The notes: a model not told the origin generated them from the sequence alone. A stretch of DNA of 17,116 nucleotides from Chitinophagaceae bacterium (GCA_016786525.1 JAEUVW010000167.1:1-17116); one strand, 5' to 3'. Positions 1 through 7,823 are shown, numbered from the stretch's first letter. Numbers and translations are program-made.

Positions 1-2
1 AT

Positions 3-629
3 TTTGTGAGGCAAATAAAAACATTCCTGGACGAAACCCGCGCCGTCCTGTATTCAGAGCATCTTACCTTCTCCAAAGTAGACAACGCGCACCTGTACGA
101 CCTGCTGCCCATCCCCTTTACCACGGAGGCGATAGTAAGGGTATCGGAAAACATACAGCGGGTACAGGATATACTGGGCAGGAGGCTGATCCTGGAGAAT
201 GGAAGCTACTACACCGTTTTAAAGGCGGAAATGACGGAACAGGATTTTATCAATGAGATTGTACGCAGAACGGATTGTTCCCTGCTGCTGGACGTCAACA
301 ACGTATATGTCAATGCGTTCAACCACGGGTACGATGCCTGCGCCTTCCTCGCCCAGATGCCCCTGGATAAGGTACAATACATCCATATGGCCGGGCATCT
401 GCAAGTCAGTGAACACCTGATCATCGACACCCATGGAGCAGACATCATCGACCCGGTGTTTCAACTGTTCCGGTACACCACAGCGCTGCTGGGGCGGGAT
501 GTACCCGTACTGCTGGAGCGTGATTTTAATATTCCGGGTTTAGCCCAATTGCAGCAGGAAATGGACCAGATCAGGGCCATCAAAAACAGCAGCTTAAAAC
601 ACAAAGCCCATGCAGCAAGCCGTATCTGA
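3..629 (+). CDS. MNIO/DUF692 family protein (BufB/HvfB-like), 5' end cut off
   Basis: The reading frame is open to the left edge, and the GTG at base 6 is probably an internal valine. About 207 residues are visible. DUF692 (MNIO) proteins are usually near 280 residues, so roughly the first quarter is missing. Family marks are SEHL near the start of the visible part, LENGSYY (visible residues 63-69), LLDVNNVYVNAFNHG (94-108), YIHMAGH (125-131) and DTHG (141-144); their His, Asp, Asn and Glu residues are the expected metal ligands of the TIM-barrel di/tri-iron site. Known members modify cysteines of small precursor peptides with a DUF2063 partner. That partner follows here with a 20-base overlap, so the two are translationally linked. 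The precursor peptide gene would be expected upstream, outside the window. Confidence 0.88.
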   Translation, partial: FVRQIKTFLDETRAVLYSEHLTFSKVDNAHLYDLLPIPFTTEAIVRVSENIQRVQDILGRRLILENGSYYTVLKAEMTEQDFINEIVRRTDCSLLLDVNNVYVNAFNHGYDACAFLAQMPLDKVQYIHMAGHLQVSEHLIIDTHGADIIDPVFQLFRYTTALLGRDVPVLLERDFNIPGLAQLQQEMDQIRAIKNSSLKHKAHAASRI

Positions 630-1359
630 CACTTTTGCACTGCAAAGCAGCCTGGGGCTTTTCTGCAGGACCGGGATCCGGGAGCCGGTCACCAGCATAC
701 AGGAGCATACCTTTCAGTACCGCAGGCTGGTCTTCAACGTAGTAAAGGATATGCTGAAGGCCGCATTTCCGCTCAGCAGGAAACTGGCCGGCAAAAAGAA
801 ATGGCAGACTGCCGTTGTTTATTTTTTTGAACACCACAAATGCCAGACCCCGCAGGTCTGGCGCCTGCCCGGGGAGTTCCTGGAGTTTTACCGGCAGCAG
901 GAGTTTCCCTTCGGTGAAGACTGCCTGATGCTGCGCGAGCTGCTGCAGTATGAATGGCTGGAGACAGAGGTTTTTATGATGGAAGACCTGCCCGTGCCGG
1001 AATTCAGGACCGCGTACCGGGACGAAAATGACATCTACGTACCGAATCCTGAAATAAGGATACTGGTCCTGCATTACCCCCTGCATACTAAAAGCATAAA
1101 GCAGATTTCAGCAGCCGACAAAGGACAATACTTCGTGTCCCTGCACAGGAATTTCGAAACGAAGCAGGTCGGGTTCAATGAACTCTCTTATCCCTTCGTC
1201 GAACTGCTGCTGGCGATGCATGAACAGGAACTGACAAAAGCCGACCTGCTCAGGATGCTGATGCGCTATGAGCCTGACATCAATGTCGTGAGGAGCACGC
1301 TAGATGAATTTGAACGCTTTGCGGTGGCCGCCACGATCGTGCTGGGCTACAAAAAGTAG
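610..1359 (+). CDS. HvfC/BufC-like (DUF2063) partner of the MNIO enzyme
   Basis: This 249-residue protein starts inside the end of the MNIO gene. Its N-terminal 90 or so residues fit the DUF2063 pattern: an Arg/Tyr-rich helix (HTFQYRRLVFNVV), then an AAFP turn, a basic GKKKW stretch and a FFEHHKC helix. The C-terminal half carries two beta-rich stretches (NPEIRILVLHYPLH; GQYFVSLHRNFETKQVGF) and a helical end, resembling the C-terminal part of BufC/HvfC proteins. In characterised systems this protein binds the precursor leader and presents it to the MNIO enzyme. The start is fixed mainly by the overlap and by the first ATG in frame. No leader-peptide gene is visible downstream. The family call rests on pattern and gene order. 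Confidence 0.75.
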   Translation: MQQAVSDTFALQSSLGLFCRTGIREPVTSIQEHTFQYRRLVFNVVKDMLKAAFPLSRKLAGKKKWQTAVVYFFEHHKCQTPQVWRLPGEFLEFYRQQEFPFGEDCLMLRELLQYEWLETEVFMMEDLPVPEFRTAYRDENDIYVPNPEIRILVLHYPLHTKSIKQISAADKGQYFVSLHRNFETKQVGFNELSYPFVELLLAMHEQELTKADLLRMLMRYEPDINVVRSTLDEFERFAVAATIVLGYKK

Positions 1360-1433
1360 ATCCGCAATCATGAGGCAGGAGCTTATGAACGGAAGGGATT
1401 CTTACCGGCTCGGGGATACCGGCCTTCAGGGCT

Positions 1434-1763
1434 TTAATGGCTGGAAACAGCCTTCAAGCCTACAATAGATCCGATCAGCGTGACCAGGAACAAGATGCGC
1501 AGAAAGCTCACCGGTTCTTTAAACACAAAGATGCCCAGCAGCACGGTGCCTACCGCCCCGATCCCCGTCCATACGGCATAAGCTGTACCAATGGGTAAGG
1601 TCTGCGTGGCCTTAATGAGCAACAACATACTTACGGTCAAAGCCACCAGGAAGCCCGCATACCAGAGCAGCTGGACTTTCCCGCTTGAAACTTTTGCCAT
1701 AGACAGGCAGGATGCAAAGACGACTTCGAATAAGCCCGCTACAATTAAAATTAACCAGTTCAT
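1434..1763 (-). CDS. Small multidrug resistance (SMR) family transporter, SugE/Gdx-like
   Basis: A 109-residue protein of four hydrophobic helices, the normal SMR length. Glu13 in helix 1 (AGLFEVVFA) is the conserved proton- and substrate-coupling acid. The stretch LPIGTAYAVWTGIGAVGTVLLG (residues 56-77, shortened here to its core GTAYAVWTGIGA) is the SMR helix 3 signature. It is closer to SugE/Gdx proteins, which export guanidinium and small quaternary ammonium ions, than to EmrE, but substrate cannot be read from sequence alone. The gene lies 74 bases after the Crp/Fnr gene on the same strand and is probably cotranscribed with it. It converges with the MNIO pair. Confidence 0.88.
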   Translation of the reverse strand: MNWLILIVAGLFEVVFASCLSMAKVSSGKVQLLWYAGFLVALTVSMLLLIKATQTLPIGTAYAVWTGIGAVGTVLLGIFVFKEPVSFLRILFLVTLIGSIVGLKAVSSH

Positions 1764-1837
1764 TTTTTATCTGTTGTGCTGCAAAGATCATACTGCCGGC
1801 CGGAATGGCGCTTTACAAATGATAAGAAATCGCAGGT

Positions 1838-2404
1838 TCAGGAAATATTGGCCCGGATCCGGCTCAGCGTAACCGGTGTTACGCCAAGATAGGAGGCAAT
1901 ATGGCGTAAAGGCGCCCGGAGCAGGATATCGGGGTAGGTGGCAATCAGCTCCCGGTAGCGGACCTCTGCGGTTTTTACCTGCCTTGAAATAAGCCGCTCC
2001 TCTGCTTTGGCCAGTTCTTTTTCTGCAAAGACCCTTCCCCAGTTGGCGATATGGATATCCGACGCAAACAAGCCCTGCAGCACATCGGCATGGATCCTGA
2101 ACAGTACCGAATCTTCCAATAGCTCCAGGTCTTCATAGCTGTACTCCTTTGCCACATACCCTTTCATCGACAGCAGGGGCGAACCTTCCCAGCCAAACCA
2201 AAACGTGACTTCAAGCCCGTCCAGGAGCGTATACGCACGGGCCAGACCTTGGGACAGGAAGTACAGGCTGCGCCCTATTGTTTGGGTCCGGAACAATACC
2301 TGTCCCTTACTGCCCTGCAGCATTTCGAAATGACTTGCCAGCAATTGTTTTGATGATTCCGGTATCAGGAGCACATCATCCAGTATCTGCATCAGGTCCA
2401 TCAT
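1838..2404 (-). CDS. Crp/Fnr family transcriptional regulator
   Basis: This 188-residue protein has the two-part Crp/Fnr layout: an N-terminal cyclic-nucleotide-binding-like beta roll (about residues 20-115, with GQVLFRTQTIGRSLYFLSQG), a long dimer helix (about 125-150) and a C-terminal helix-turn-helix (about 165-186, LRHIASYLGVTPVTLSRIR). No cysteine cluster of the Fnr type is present, and the residues that bind cAMP in E. coli Crp are not conserved, as is usual for Bacteroidota members. It reads leftward into the SMR exporter, which it probably controls together with itself. A partial dyad lies just upstream of its start. The effector is unknown. ATG at 2402-2404 is the first of two adjacent methionines. 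Confidence 0.9.
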   Translation of the reverse strand: MMDLMQILDDVLLIPESSKQLLASHFEMLQGSKGQVLFRTQTIGRSLYFLSQGLARAYTLLDGLEVTFWFGWEGSPLLSMKGYVAKEYSYEDLELLEDSVLFRIHADVLQGLFASDIHIANWGRVFAEKELAKAEERLISRQVKTAEVRYRELIATYPDILLRAPLRHIASYLGVTPVTLSRIRANIS

Positions 2405-2419
2405 GCAATTTATTGATCC

Positions 2420-2444
2420 CTTACTGTATGCACTACATTGTAAG
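2420..2444 (-). promoter_or_regulatory. Candidate operator upstream of the Crp/Fnr gene
   Basis: CTTACTGTA (2420-2428), five bases, then TACATTGTAAG (2434-2444) form a dyad: TGTA pairs with TACA and CTTAC with GTAAG, with two unpaired bases on the right. It begins 16 bases before the regulator's start codon, where an autoregulatory site would be expected. It might equally be a leader hairpin. No protein-specific consensus supports it. Confidence 0.3.
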
Positions 2445-2529
2445 AATAAAATCGTAATATCTTAATAAAATTAACTATTTTTATACCTGTATTCGCTACA
2501 ACTATAGCTCCGGCCCCATAACCCAGCGT

Positions 2530-3390
2530 ATGCATCTAAACGATAACGATGAAAACTGCAGCAATATGTTATTCAATGGTCCACACAATGAAGTCTTCCG
2601 GATAGAAACGTTTTCAGATCACAACAGTACCCAGTTTGCCGGTGAGCTTAAGTCCGGATACTCCATCGTGTGGAACATAGGCAAAACTGCCGTCTTTAAC
2701 ATTGATAAACAACAAATACCACTCCCAAAGAATTGTGTCTTGTTTTTGACCAGCAATCATGGCATTACAGGCTATACTTTTTCCAAGCTGTGGAATATCC
2801 GTTTCAACAGGGACTTTTACTGCGCGGTAGAAGATGACCAGGATATCGGTTGTAAGGGATTGTTGTTTTACGGGAATATGCGTACACCAAAAATTACCAT
2901 ACCCAAAAACGAACTCAAAAATTTCAGTTACATCTGGCAAACCTTCGAGATGGAGATGGGGTTCAGGGACCGCTACCAGCTGGATATGCTCCGGACCAAT
3001 CTCCGTCGTTTTCTTTTATCCTGTATCCGCATCTACCGGAAAGAAAATTTTGATATTGAAGCGGAAGACAACAACGTCACACTGATCAGGGAGTTCAACT
3101 TCCTGGTAGAGCAGCATTACAAAACACTCACTACCGTAAAAGACTATGCAGGCCTGCTGTACCGATCGCCCAAGACCATTGCCAATGTCTTTAAAAAGTG
3201 CATCGACAAATCGCCCCTGCAGCTGATCAACGACAGGCGTTTCAGCGAAGCGAAGCGTTTACTGCTCTATACGGATGAACCGGTAAGCCGCATTGCAGAA
3301 GAGCTTTCCTTCAATGACATCCAGGCCTTTAGCAATTTCTTCAAAGGAAAGGCAGGTCAATCCCCGATGAAGTTCAGGAAAGGGTCTTAA
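2530..3390 (+). CDS. AraC family transcriptional regulator
   Basis: A 286-residue protein. Residues 1-165 are a beta-rich, cupin-like sensor half without a recognisable ligand motif. Residues about 185-286 are the AraC/XylS DNA-binding domain with two helix-turn-helix units: the first around TTVKDYAGLLYRSPKTIANVFK (201-222; core YAGLLYRSPKTIANV), the second around PVSRIAEELSFNDIQAFSNF (251-270), ending in the typical SPMKFRK (278-284). It is transcribed divergently from the Crp/Fnr gene across a 125-base AT-rich gap. It points toward msrB 90 bases downstream, so it is the best candidate regulator of the methionine sulfoxide repair block. Signal and targets are inferred from position only. No clear Shine-Dalgarno sequence precedes the ATG. 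Confidence 0.92.
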   Translation: MHLNDNDENCSNMLFNGPHNEVFRIETFSDHNSTQFAGELKSGYSIVWNIGKTAVFNIDKQQIPLPKNCVLFLTSNHGITGYTFSKLWNIRFNRDFYCAVEDDQDIGCKGLLFYGNMRTPKITIPKNELKNFSYIWQTFEMEMGFRDRYQLDMLRTNLRRFLLSCIRIYRKENFDIEAEDNNVTLIREFNFLVEQHYKTLTTVKDYAGLLYRSPKTIANVFKKCIDKSPLQLINDRRFSEAKRLLLYTDEPVSRIAEELSFNDIQAFSNFFKGKAGQSPMKFRKGS

Positions 3391-3480
3391 AAGGAAAAAT
3401 GTACAAATACAGATGAATTTTACACTAACAATCCCGGGCCTTCCGGTCGCATCTTTGTACTAACCAAAGATAAACAGAAA

Positions 3481-3924
3481 ATGAACTGGAACGATGTTTT
3501 AAACTTTGCCAACAACGGCAACCCCTTACCCGACAGAAGGGTAGAAAAGACAGCAGAAGAATGGAAAGCCATACTCACGCCGGAACAATTCCGGATCACA
3601 CGCCTGAAGGGCACCGAGCCGGCCGGATCGGGAGCCTTGTGCCATGTTCATGACGCCGGGAAATACAATTGCATTTGCTGCGAAACACCCTTGTTCGATT
3701 CTACCATTAAATTCAATTCCGGCACCGGTTGGCCGAGTTTTACCCAACCCGTCAGGGAAAACGCCATCAAGTACGAGAAAGACAGTTCACACGGAATGCT
3801 CCGGGTAGAAGCAATGTGCAATACCTGCGACGCTCATTTGGGGCATGTATTCGCCGATGGTCCCGCGCCGGGAGGACTAAGGTATTGCATCAACTCCGAG
3901 TCCATCTACCTCTTACGGGGATAG
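3481..3924 (+). CDS. msrB: Peptide-methionine (R)-S-oxide reductase MsrB
   Basis: MsrB reduces the R form of methionine sulfoxide in proteins, usually with thioredoxin as reductant. The 147-residue sequence is complete and cytoplasmic, with no signal peptide. All family marks are present: RLKGTE (41-46), zinc ligands Cys64/Cys67 and Cys113/Cys116, GTGWPSF (81-87), HLGHVF (119-124) and RYCIN with catalytic Cys136. Zinc-binding, single-catalytic-cysteine MsrB enzymes are regenerated by an external thiol, which suits the CPGC redoxin encoded next. This gene heads a same-strand series with msrA, separated by short gaps of about 60-70 bases. Confidence 0.97.
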   Translation: MNWNDVLNFANNGNPLPDRRVEKTAEEWKAILTPEQFRITRLKGTEPAGSGALCHVHDAGKYNCICCETPLFDSTIKFNSGTGWPSFTQPVRENAIKYEKDSSHGMLRVEAMCNTCDAHLGHVFADGPAPGGLRYCINSESIYLLRG

Positions 3925-3984
3925 GCGGCTGCTTGCTTACACCGACACCGCATCCTGTTACAAACCTTAAAAAGATCAGGAATT

Positions 3985-4467
3985 ATGGAACACACACAAC
4001 AGCAACAAACAGCAAAAGCCCCGGAACTCCGGGTGGAGCAATGGATCGACGCCAACGGAAAGGTAATGCCGCCTGTGAAGCTGGCCGATTACAAAGGGAA
4101 ATACAAGATCATTTATTGCTTTCAGCATTGGTGCCCGGGCTGCCACAGTGCAGGCCTGCCTTCGTTGAAAAAGCTGGCCGATGCGTTTGAAGGAAACAAT
4201 AAGGTCGCATTGTTTGCGGTACAAACAGTTTTTGAAGGCGCGCAGGCCAACACCTATGAGCGGATCGCGGAAACGCAAAAGAAATACGGCCTGAAAATCC
4301 CATTCGGGCATGATCCGGGCAAAGGCCGCTCCACCATTATGCAGGATTACCATACGGGCGGGACCCCCTGGTTTATTTTCATCAACCAGGAAGACATGAT
4401 CGAGTTTGCCAACTTCCATATCGAAGCAGAACAGGTCATACGATACCTGGGAGCAAAACTGAAGTAA
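3985..4467 (+). CDS. Redoxin / TlpA-like thioredoxin-fold protein
   Basis: A 160-residue thioredoxin-fold protein with the active-site motif WCPGC (Cys50 and Cys53) after a beta strand (YKIIYCFQH), and the conserved cis-proline in GGTPWF (125-130). It lacks a signal peptide or lipobox, so it should be cytoplasmic, unlike most TlpA proteins. It sits between msrB and msrA, 60 bases after the former and 68 before the latter. The likely role is electron donor to one or both reductases, or a thiol peroxidase-like activity. The substrate is inferred from context only. Confidence 0.9.
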   Translation: MEHTQQQQTAKAPELRVEQWIDANGKVMPPVKLADYKGKYKIIYCFQHWCPGCHSAGLPSLKKLADAFEGNNKVALFAVQTVFEGAQANTYERIAETQKKYGLKIPFGHDPGKGRSTIMQDYHTGGTPWFIFINQEDMIEFANFHIEAEQVIRYLGAKLK

Positions 4468-4535
4468 ACGCAAACCGTTGCAACAAAACCTGGGGACGAC
4501 CTATTCATCAAACCAAAAAACCAACAAATCGAAAA

Positions 4536-5045
4536 ATGGAAAACAAGAACCAAAAAGCCTATATAGCCGGAGGCTGCTTCTGGGGCATGGAAGACCTGTT
4601 CCGCAACAGGAAAGGTATTGTGGATACGGAAGTGGGGTACATCGGTGGCCAGAACGAAAACCCTACCTATCAGGATCATCCCGGGCATGCCGAGGCCATC
4701 GAAATCACCTACGATCCGGATCAGACCGGTTTCAGGGAAATACTGGATTACTTCTTCCGCATCCACGATCCCTCAACGCCGGACCGGCAGGGTAATGACC
4801 GGGGGTCGAGCTACCGCTCAGCCATCTTTTTTCAGAATGAAGCAGAAAAGCAAACAGCAAAAGAGATCATAGACATCGTGGATAAGTCGGGCAGGTGGGG
4901 CGGAAAGGTAGTGACCACTCTGGAGCCGTACAGCAGGTTCTGGCCGGCGGAAGCCTACCACCAGGACTACCTGCTCAGGAACCGCGGCGGCTATACCTGC
5001 CATTTCGAGCGGTTCGGGACTTTTTTGAATGAGGCAGCCGTTTAG
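4536..5045 (+). CDS. msrA: Peptide-methionine (S)-S-oxide reductase MsrA
   Basis: MsrA reduces the S form of methionine sulfoxide, complementing MsrB. The 169-residue protein begins [20 protein letters not shown] with catalytic Cys14 in GGCFWG. Other family marks are VGYIGG (33-38), [26 protein letters not shown] and a C-terminal YHQDYL followed by GGYTCH. That last cysteine may serve as the resolving thiol. Length is normal and no secretion signal is seen. It lies in the same series as msrB and the redoxin, with the related fusion protein 60 bases downstream. Confidence 0.97.
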   Translation: MENKNQKAYIAGGCFWGMEDLFRNRKGIVDTEVGYIGGQNENPTYQDHPGHAEAIEITYDPDQTGFREILDYFFRIHDPSTPDRQGNDRGSSYRSAIFFQNEAEKQTAKEIIDIVDKSGRWGGKVVTTLEPYSRFWPAEAYHQDYLLRNRGGYTCHFERFGTFLNEAAV

Positions 5046-5105
5046 GAAAAATGCCGGCATAAGGATGGTGAAATTTACTGCAGGACTTCACAACAGGAGA
5101 TACCG

Positions 5106-6008
5106 ATGCAAACCAACAGAAACAATCAACCCAAAGAGCTGGGTAAAATTTCCTGGTACAGGAGTCACCAGGCCGCACTCGATGCCGCGCAGCGGGAAGG
5201 CAAACCTGTTTTTTTGTTGTTCCAGGAGGTGCCCGGCTGTGCCACTTGTGTTGGTTTCGGGGAAGAACTGCTGAGTTACCCGCTGCTGGCAGAAGCGATT
5301 GAAAACGAGTTTATCCCCCTGGCTATATACAATAATGCAAAAGGGGAAGAGGAGCGCATCCTGAGCCTGTATCACGAAGCACCCTGGAATAATCCTGTCG
5401 TACACTTTGTGGATGGATGGGGCGCGGATACCGTGCCCCGCCTGCCCAATCCCTGGGAGCCTTTTTTACTGCTGGACAGGATGACACAGGCTCTTAAGGT
5501 GTCCGGAAGAAAACTGCCGGAGTATGTTGCCTTGCTTGCTGCAGAGTTTAAGATCAAATATGGCAAAAGCCATACTGCTTATTACGAAACACCTTGTTTC
5601 TGGTCCGGCGAAACCAGCATGATTCAACATCCCGCTGTACTGGCGACAGAGGCCGGCTGGATAGCAGGGAAGGAAGTGGTGAAAGTCACTTTTGACCCGC
5701 TTGCCGTGTCTTTACAGGAGCTGAGCCACTTCGCTGGCAGGGAGCATTTTAAGCGGGTAGAAAAGCCGGGCGCTTATCGTAAAGATGTGAACCCGCAATA
5801 CTATCTGAAAGGTTCGGTATTCAGGTTGTTGCCCCTGGGTATCAGCCAGCGCAGCCGGCTGAATTATGCCATCCCGTATGCGCAGAATGCCGAATCGTAT
5901 CTGAGCCCCTTGCAGTATGCCTTGCTGCAGCAGCATCGCAAAAGCGGCGGGGATGGCCCGGAGCTGTACGATAAAGCGATTGAGGAGAGCTGGCCTGATC
6001 ACAGATAA
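5106..6008 (+). CDS. Thioredoxin-like protein with VPGCxxC motif fused to an MsrA-like domain
   Basis: Residues 12-125 form a thioredoxin-like domain of the DUF255/thioredoxin_7 type. FLLFQEVPGCATC (37-48 or so) puts Cys45 and Cys48 at the active site. From memory, a family named for the motif VPGUxxT, with selenocysteine in some members, matches this layout; here the position is cysteine and the Thr is Cys. Residues 155-260 resemble a divergent MsrA domain: PCFWSGE (163-169, compare GCFWG of MsrA, Cys164) and AGWIAGKEVVKVTFDP (183-198). The later MsrA active-site residues are not evident. An AGGAG at 5095-5099, six bases before the ATG, supports the start. Position beside msrA suggests a repair or electron-relay role; the reaction is unknown. 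Confidence 0.75.
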   Translation: MQTNRNNQPKELGKISWYRSHQAALDAAQREGKPVFLLFQEVPGCATCVGFGEELLSYPLLAEAIENEFIPLAIYNNAKGEEERILSLYHEAPWNNPVVHFVDGWGADTVPRLPNPWEPFLLLDRMTQALKVSGRKLPEYVALLAAEFKIKYGKSHTAYYETPCFWSGETSMIQHPAVLATEAGWIAGKEVVKVTFDPLAVSLQELSHFAGREHFKRVEKPGAYRKDVNPQYYLKGSVFRLLPLGISQRSRLNYAIPYAQNAESYLSPLQYALLQQHRKSGGDGPELYDKAIEESWPDHR

Positions 6009-6062
6009 CAAAACAGGATACCCCGATTACCGATTGCCTGAATCTATTTAAAACAAACGATC

Positions 6063-6401
6063 ATGGAGCAGCCATTCAAACAATACAAACTGAACGACAG
6101 TGTCACCATACAGGTGCTGTCCTACAACGAAGAGATGACAACCGCCCAGTTCTGGTTCAACGGAAAAGGGTTTGACAACCTGGACCATCATCATCCTCAT
6201 CATGAAGTGAACATCGTGCTGGCGGGCGAGTTTAACGCTACGAACGGAATGGAACAGCAAAAAGTGTTTCCCGGGCAGGTGGTCAGTATTCCTGCCGGAG
6301 CGGTACATGACATGGAATGCCTTTCCCCTGCCGGCTCTATGATAACGGTATGGACGCCGGCCAGGAAGGATATTATTGAAAAGTACACCGAAAGAGCATA
6401 A
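6063..6401 (+). CDS. Single-domain cupin protein
   Basis: A 112-residue cupin with two metal-binding motifs. Motif 1 is DHHHPHHEVN (41-50) followed by AGEF; motif 2 is PAGAVHDM (77-84) with His82. The histidine-rich motif 1 indicates a bound Fe, Mn or similar ion. Small cupins of this sort include sensors, dioxygenases and isomerases, and no specific substrate can be assigned. It follows the VPGCATC gene by 54 bases and precedes the P460 lipoprotein by 38, so it probably belongs to the same transcription unit. Confidence 0.85.
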   Translation: MEQPFKQYKLNDSVTIQVLSYNEEMTTAQFWFNGKGFDNLDHHHPHHEVNIVLAGEFNATNGMEQQKVFPGQVVSIPAGAVHDMECLSPAGSMITVWTPARKDIIEKYTERA

Positions 6402-6439
6402 GGCAGTGTTCCCCGGCTCCCTGCTTTACCAACACCTCA

Positions 6440-7096
6440 ATGCCACAAGATATGAATCGTAGTATACTATTGCCGCTTGTTGTTCTGCTCCTGGCCGCCT
6501 GTAACGGCGACACCGGAACAGAGCATGCTTGTTATGCTTTTAATAAGCAGGGCGCACTGATACGGCCTACGGACTACCGTAGCTGGGTGTTTGCAGGGAC
6601 CGGTACTACGCCTTTGTCGCACGACAGCACAGTGCTCTTTCCCGACTTTCAGAATATCTACATAGACCCGGAGAGTTACCGGTTCTGGAAAGAAAACGGC
6701 TACTACCGGGAAGGGACCATCCTGGTAAAAGAACTGATCCGGAAAGGTGATACAATCGCCCCGATTGGTAAGGGTTACTGGCAGGGCGAGGCCTATTCCC
6801 TTTCGGCCACCATCAAAGACACGGCACACTTTCCCCATGCGCCCGGCGGCTGGGAGTACTTCAAATTTACCGATGAAGCACAAGGCGTACTGGCTGAAAC
6901 TTCAGCGGCACTGGGTGCTGCCTGCATCAGTTGCCATAGGGCCGCGAAAGCGGGCTTCGGACCATTTACCGAATTGTATATGCCCTTGCGCGATGCCAGG
7001 GGATTTGGAAAGGGCAACCCGGAAAACAGCAGTAGACGAAAAGGGCTGCGCCCCAAGGGAATCCAGGGAGCAGGTAAGGGTCAAAACATACCATAA
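6440..7096 (+). CDS. Cytochrome P460-like haem lipoprotein
   Basis: The N terminus is a lipoprotein signal peptide: MNRSILLPLVVLLLAAC with the lipobox cysteine at residue 21. Starting at the second methionine (base 6452) would give a more usual signal. The mature part matches the cytochrome P460 domain: YRSWVFAGTG (46-55), FQNIYIDPESYRFWKENG (70-87), REGTILVKEL (90-99) and the c-type haem site CISCH (162-166), then FTELYMPLRDA. P460 proteins oxidise hydroxylamine or detoxify nitric oxide and related nitrogen species. The last 30 residues are Lys, Arg and Gly rich and unlike the family; they could be an extension or the result of a late frameshift. The protein should sit on the periplasmic side of a membrane. 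Confidence 0.82.
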   Translation: MPQDMNRSILLPLVVLLLAACNGDTGTEHACYAFNKQGALIRPTDYRSWVFAGTGTTPLSHDSTVLFPDFQNIYIDPESYRFWKENGYYREGTILVKELIRKGDTIAPIGKGYWQGEAYSLSATIKDTAHFPHAPGGWEYFKFTDEAQGVLAETSAALGAACISCHRAAKAGFGPFTELYMPLRDARGFGKGNPENSSRRKGLRPKGIQGAGKGQNIP

Positions 7097-7117
7097 TGGT
7101 CACAAGAGGCTCAAGTG

Positions 7118-7615
7118 ATGAAAGGAATATTAATCGTTTTATTAAACACCTGCTTCCTGGCACAGCAAGCGTTTGCCCAGGTAGAGGCCGGCCGCGGGCA
7201 TACCAAAGGAAGACATGAAAACGGCGTGTGGGAAATCAGTCCCTCCTTCATTTACAGCTATGCCGCCGCTGAACAGGAAGGCCTGTTGAAGACGGAATTG
7301 CACCTGACCTACTGGTTTACCCATCAGTGGGGTGGCGGTCTTTCCTACACGCGCAAGTACATCAATTCCGAAGACATCAACGACGACATCGCGCTGATCG
7401 GTTCTTGGAACGCCACTGCCCGCTGGAAAGTGAACCTGGGACTGAATTATACCATCCCTAAAAAAGGTGGGGAAGAAGGGCTGTGGGGTCTGTATAGCGA
7501 GCTGGAGTTCAATATCAGGCCCTCGGTATGGTTCAGTTACGGGCCGGTGATCGGATCCGTGATTTCAAAGGAAACAGAGGTATACGCCGGTATTCATGTA
7601 GGCTTTGAATTTTAA
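7118..7615 (+). CDS. Small outer-membrane beta-barrel-like protein
   Basis: The protein (165 residues from the ATG at 7118) has a signal peptide ending near AFAQ. The rest alternates short amphipathic strands rich in Tyr, Trp and Gly with acidic turns (for example ELHLTYWFTHQW, WGGGLSYTRKY, WKVNLGLNYTI, VWFSYGPVIG) and ends in Phe, typical of outer-membrane barrels of about eight strands. AGAGG at 7105-7109 gives an eight-base spacing to the ATG; a GTG three bases earlier is less likely. It is 21 bases after the P460 gene, so the two are probably coexpressed. No function can be assigned. Confidence 0.7.
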   Translation: MKGILIVLLNTCFLAQQAFAQVEAGRGHTKGRHENGVWEISPSFIYSYAAAEQEGLLKTELHLTYWFTHQWGGGLSYTRKYINSEDINDDIALIGSWNATARWKVNLGLNYTIPKKGGEEGLWGLYSELEFNIRPSVWFSYGPVIGSVISKETEVYAGIHVGFEF

Positions 7616-7620
7616 TAAGC

Positions 7621-7811
7621 ATGATTCATAAAACCTTCCTGCTCCCGGAGGCCAGCGTAGAGATAAAAATAAAAAGAACCAATCGATCATGCAAAGCATT
7701 TTGTACAAGGGAACAGTACAGGTCCATAATACAGGTAGTCCGCGCTTGCATCAGACCCGCTATGAATGGGGCGCATGCCCGGAGCTCTCTTTGCTGATTC
7801 CTTACCCTTAA
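7621..7811 (+). other. Region between barrel and SDR genes with two overlapping short ORFs
   Basis: This stretch holds a 58-codon frame from ATG 7621 (stop at 7795-7797), which begins MIHKTFLLPEASVEI, and a 40-codon frame from ATG 7689 to 7811, which ends in SLLIPYP. They lie in different frames and overlap. Neither has a recognisable domain or a good ribosome site. One could be a small gene, or together they could be remnants of one gene joined by a frameshift. Nothing here supports a functional call. Confidence 0.2.
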
Positions 7812-7823
7812 ATAAAAACAACG

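Noticed and set aside
580..1086. 168-codon open frame on the minus strand
   Set aside because: Antisense to the HvfC/BufC-like gene and without domain features or a plausible promoter.
1405..1422. Possible bidirectional terminator between the convergent MNIO pair and the SMR gene
   Set aside because: Only CCGG pairs with CCGG around a ten-base loop, with no T run on either strand.
3450..3457. CATCTTTG before msrB as a Bacteroidota -7 element
   Set aside because: Seven of eight consensus positions fit, but no TTG or TTTG is found at the required distance upstream.
6747..7118. Second frame overlapping the end of the P460 gene, considered as evidence of a frameshift
   Set aside because: Its residues do not continue the P460 pattern, and the P460 domain is already complete by about residue 185; the basic tail is left as an oddity.
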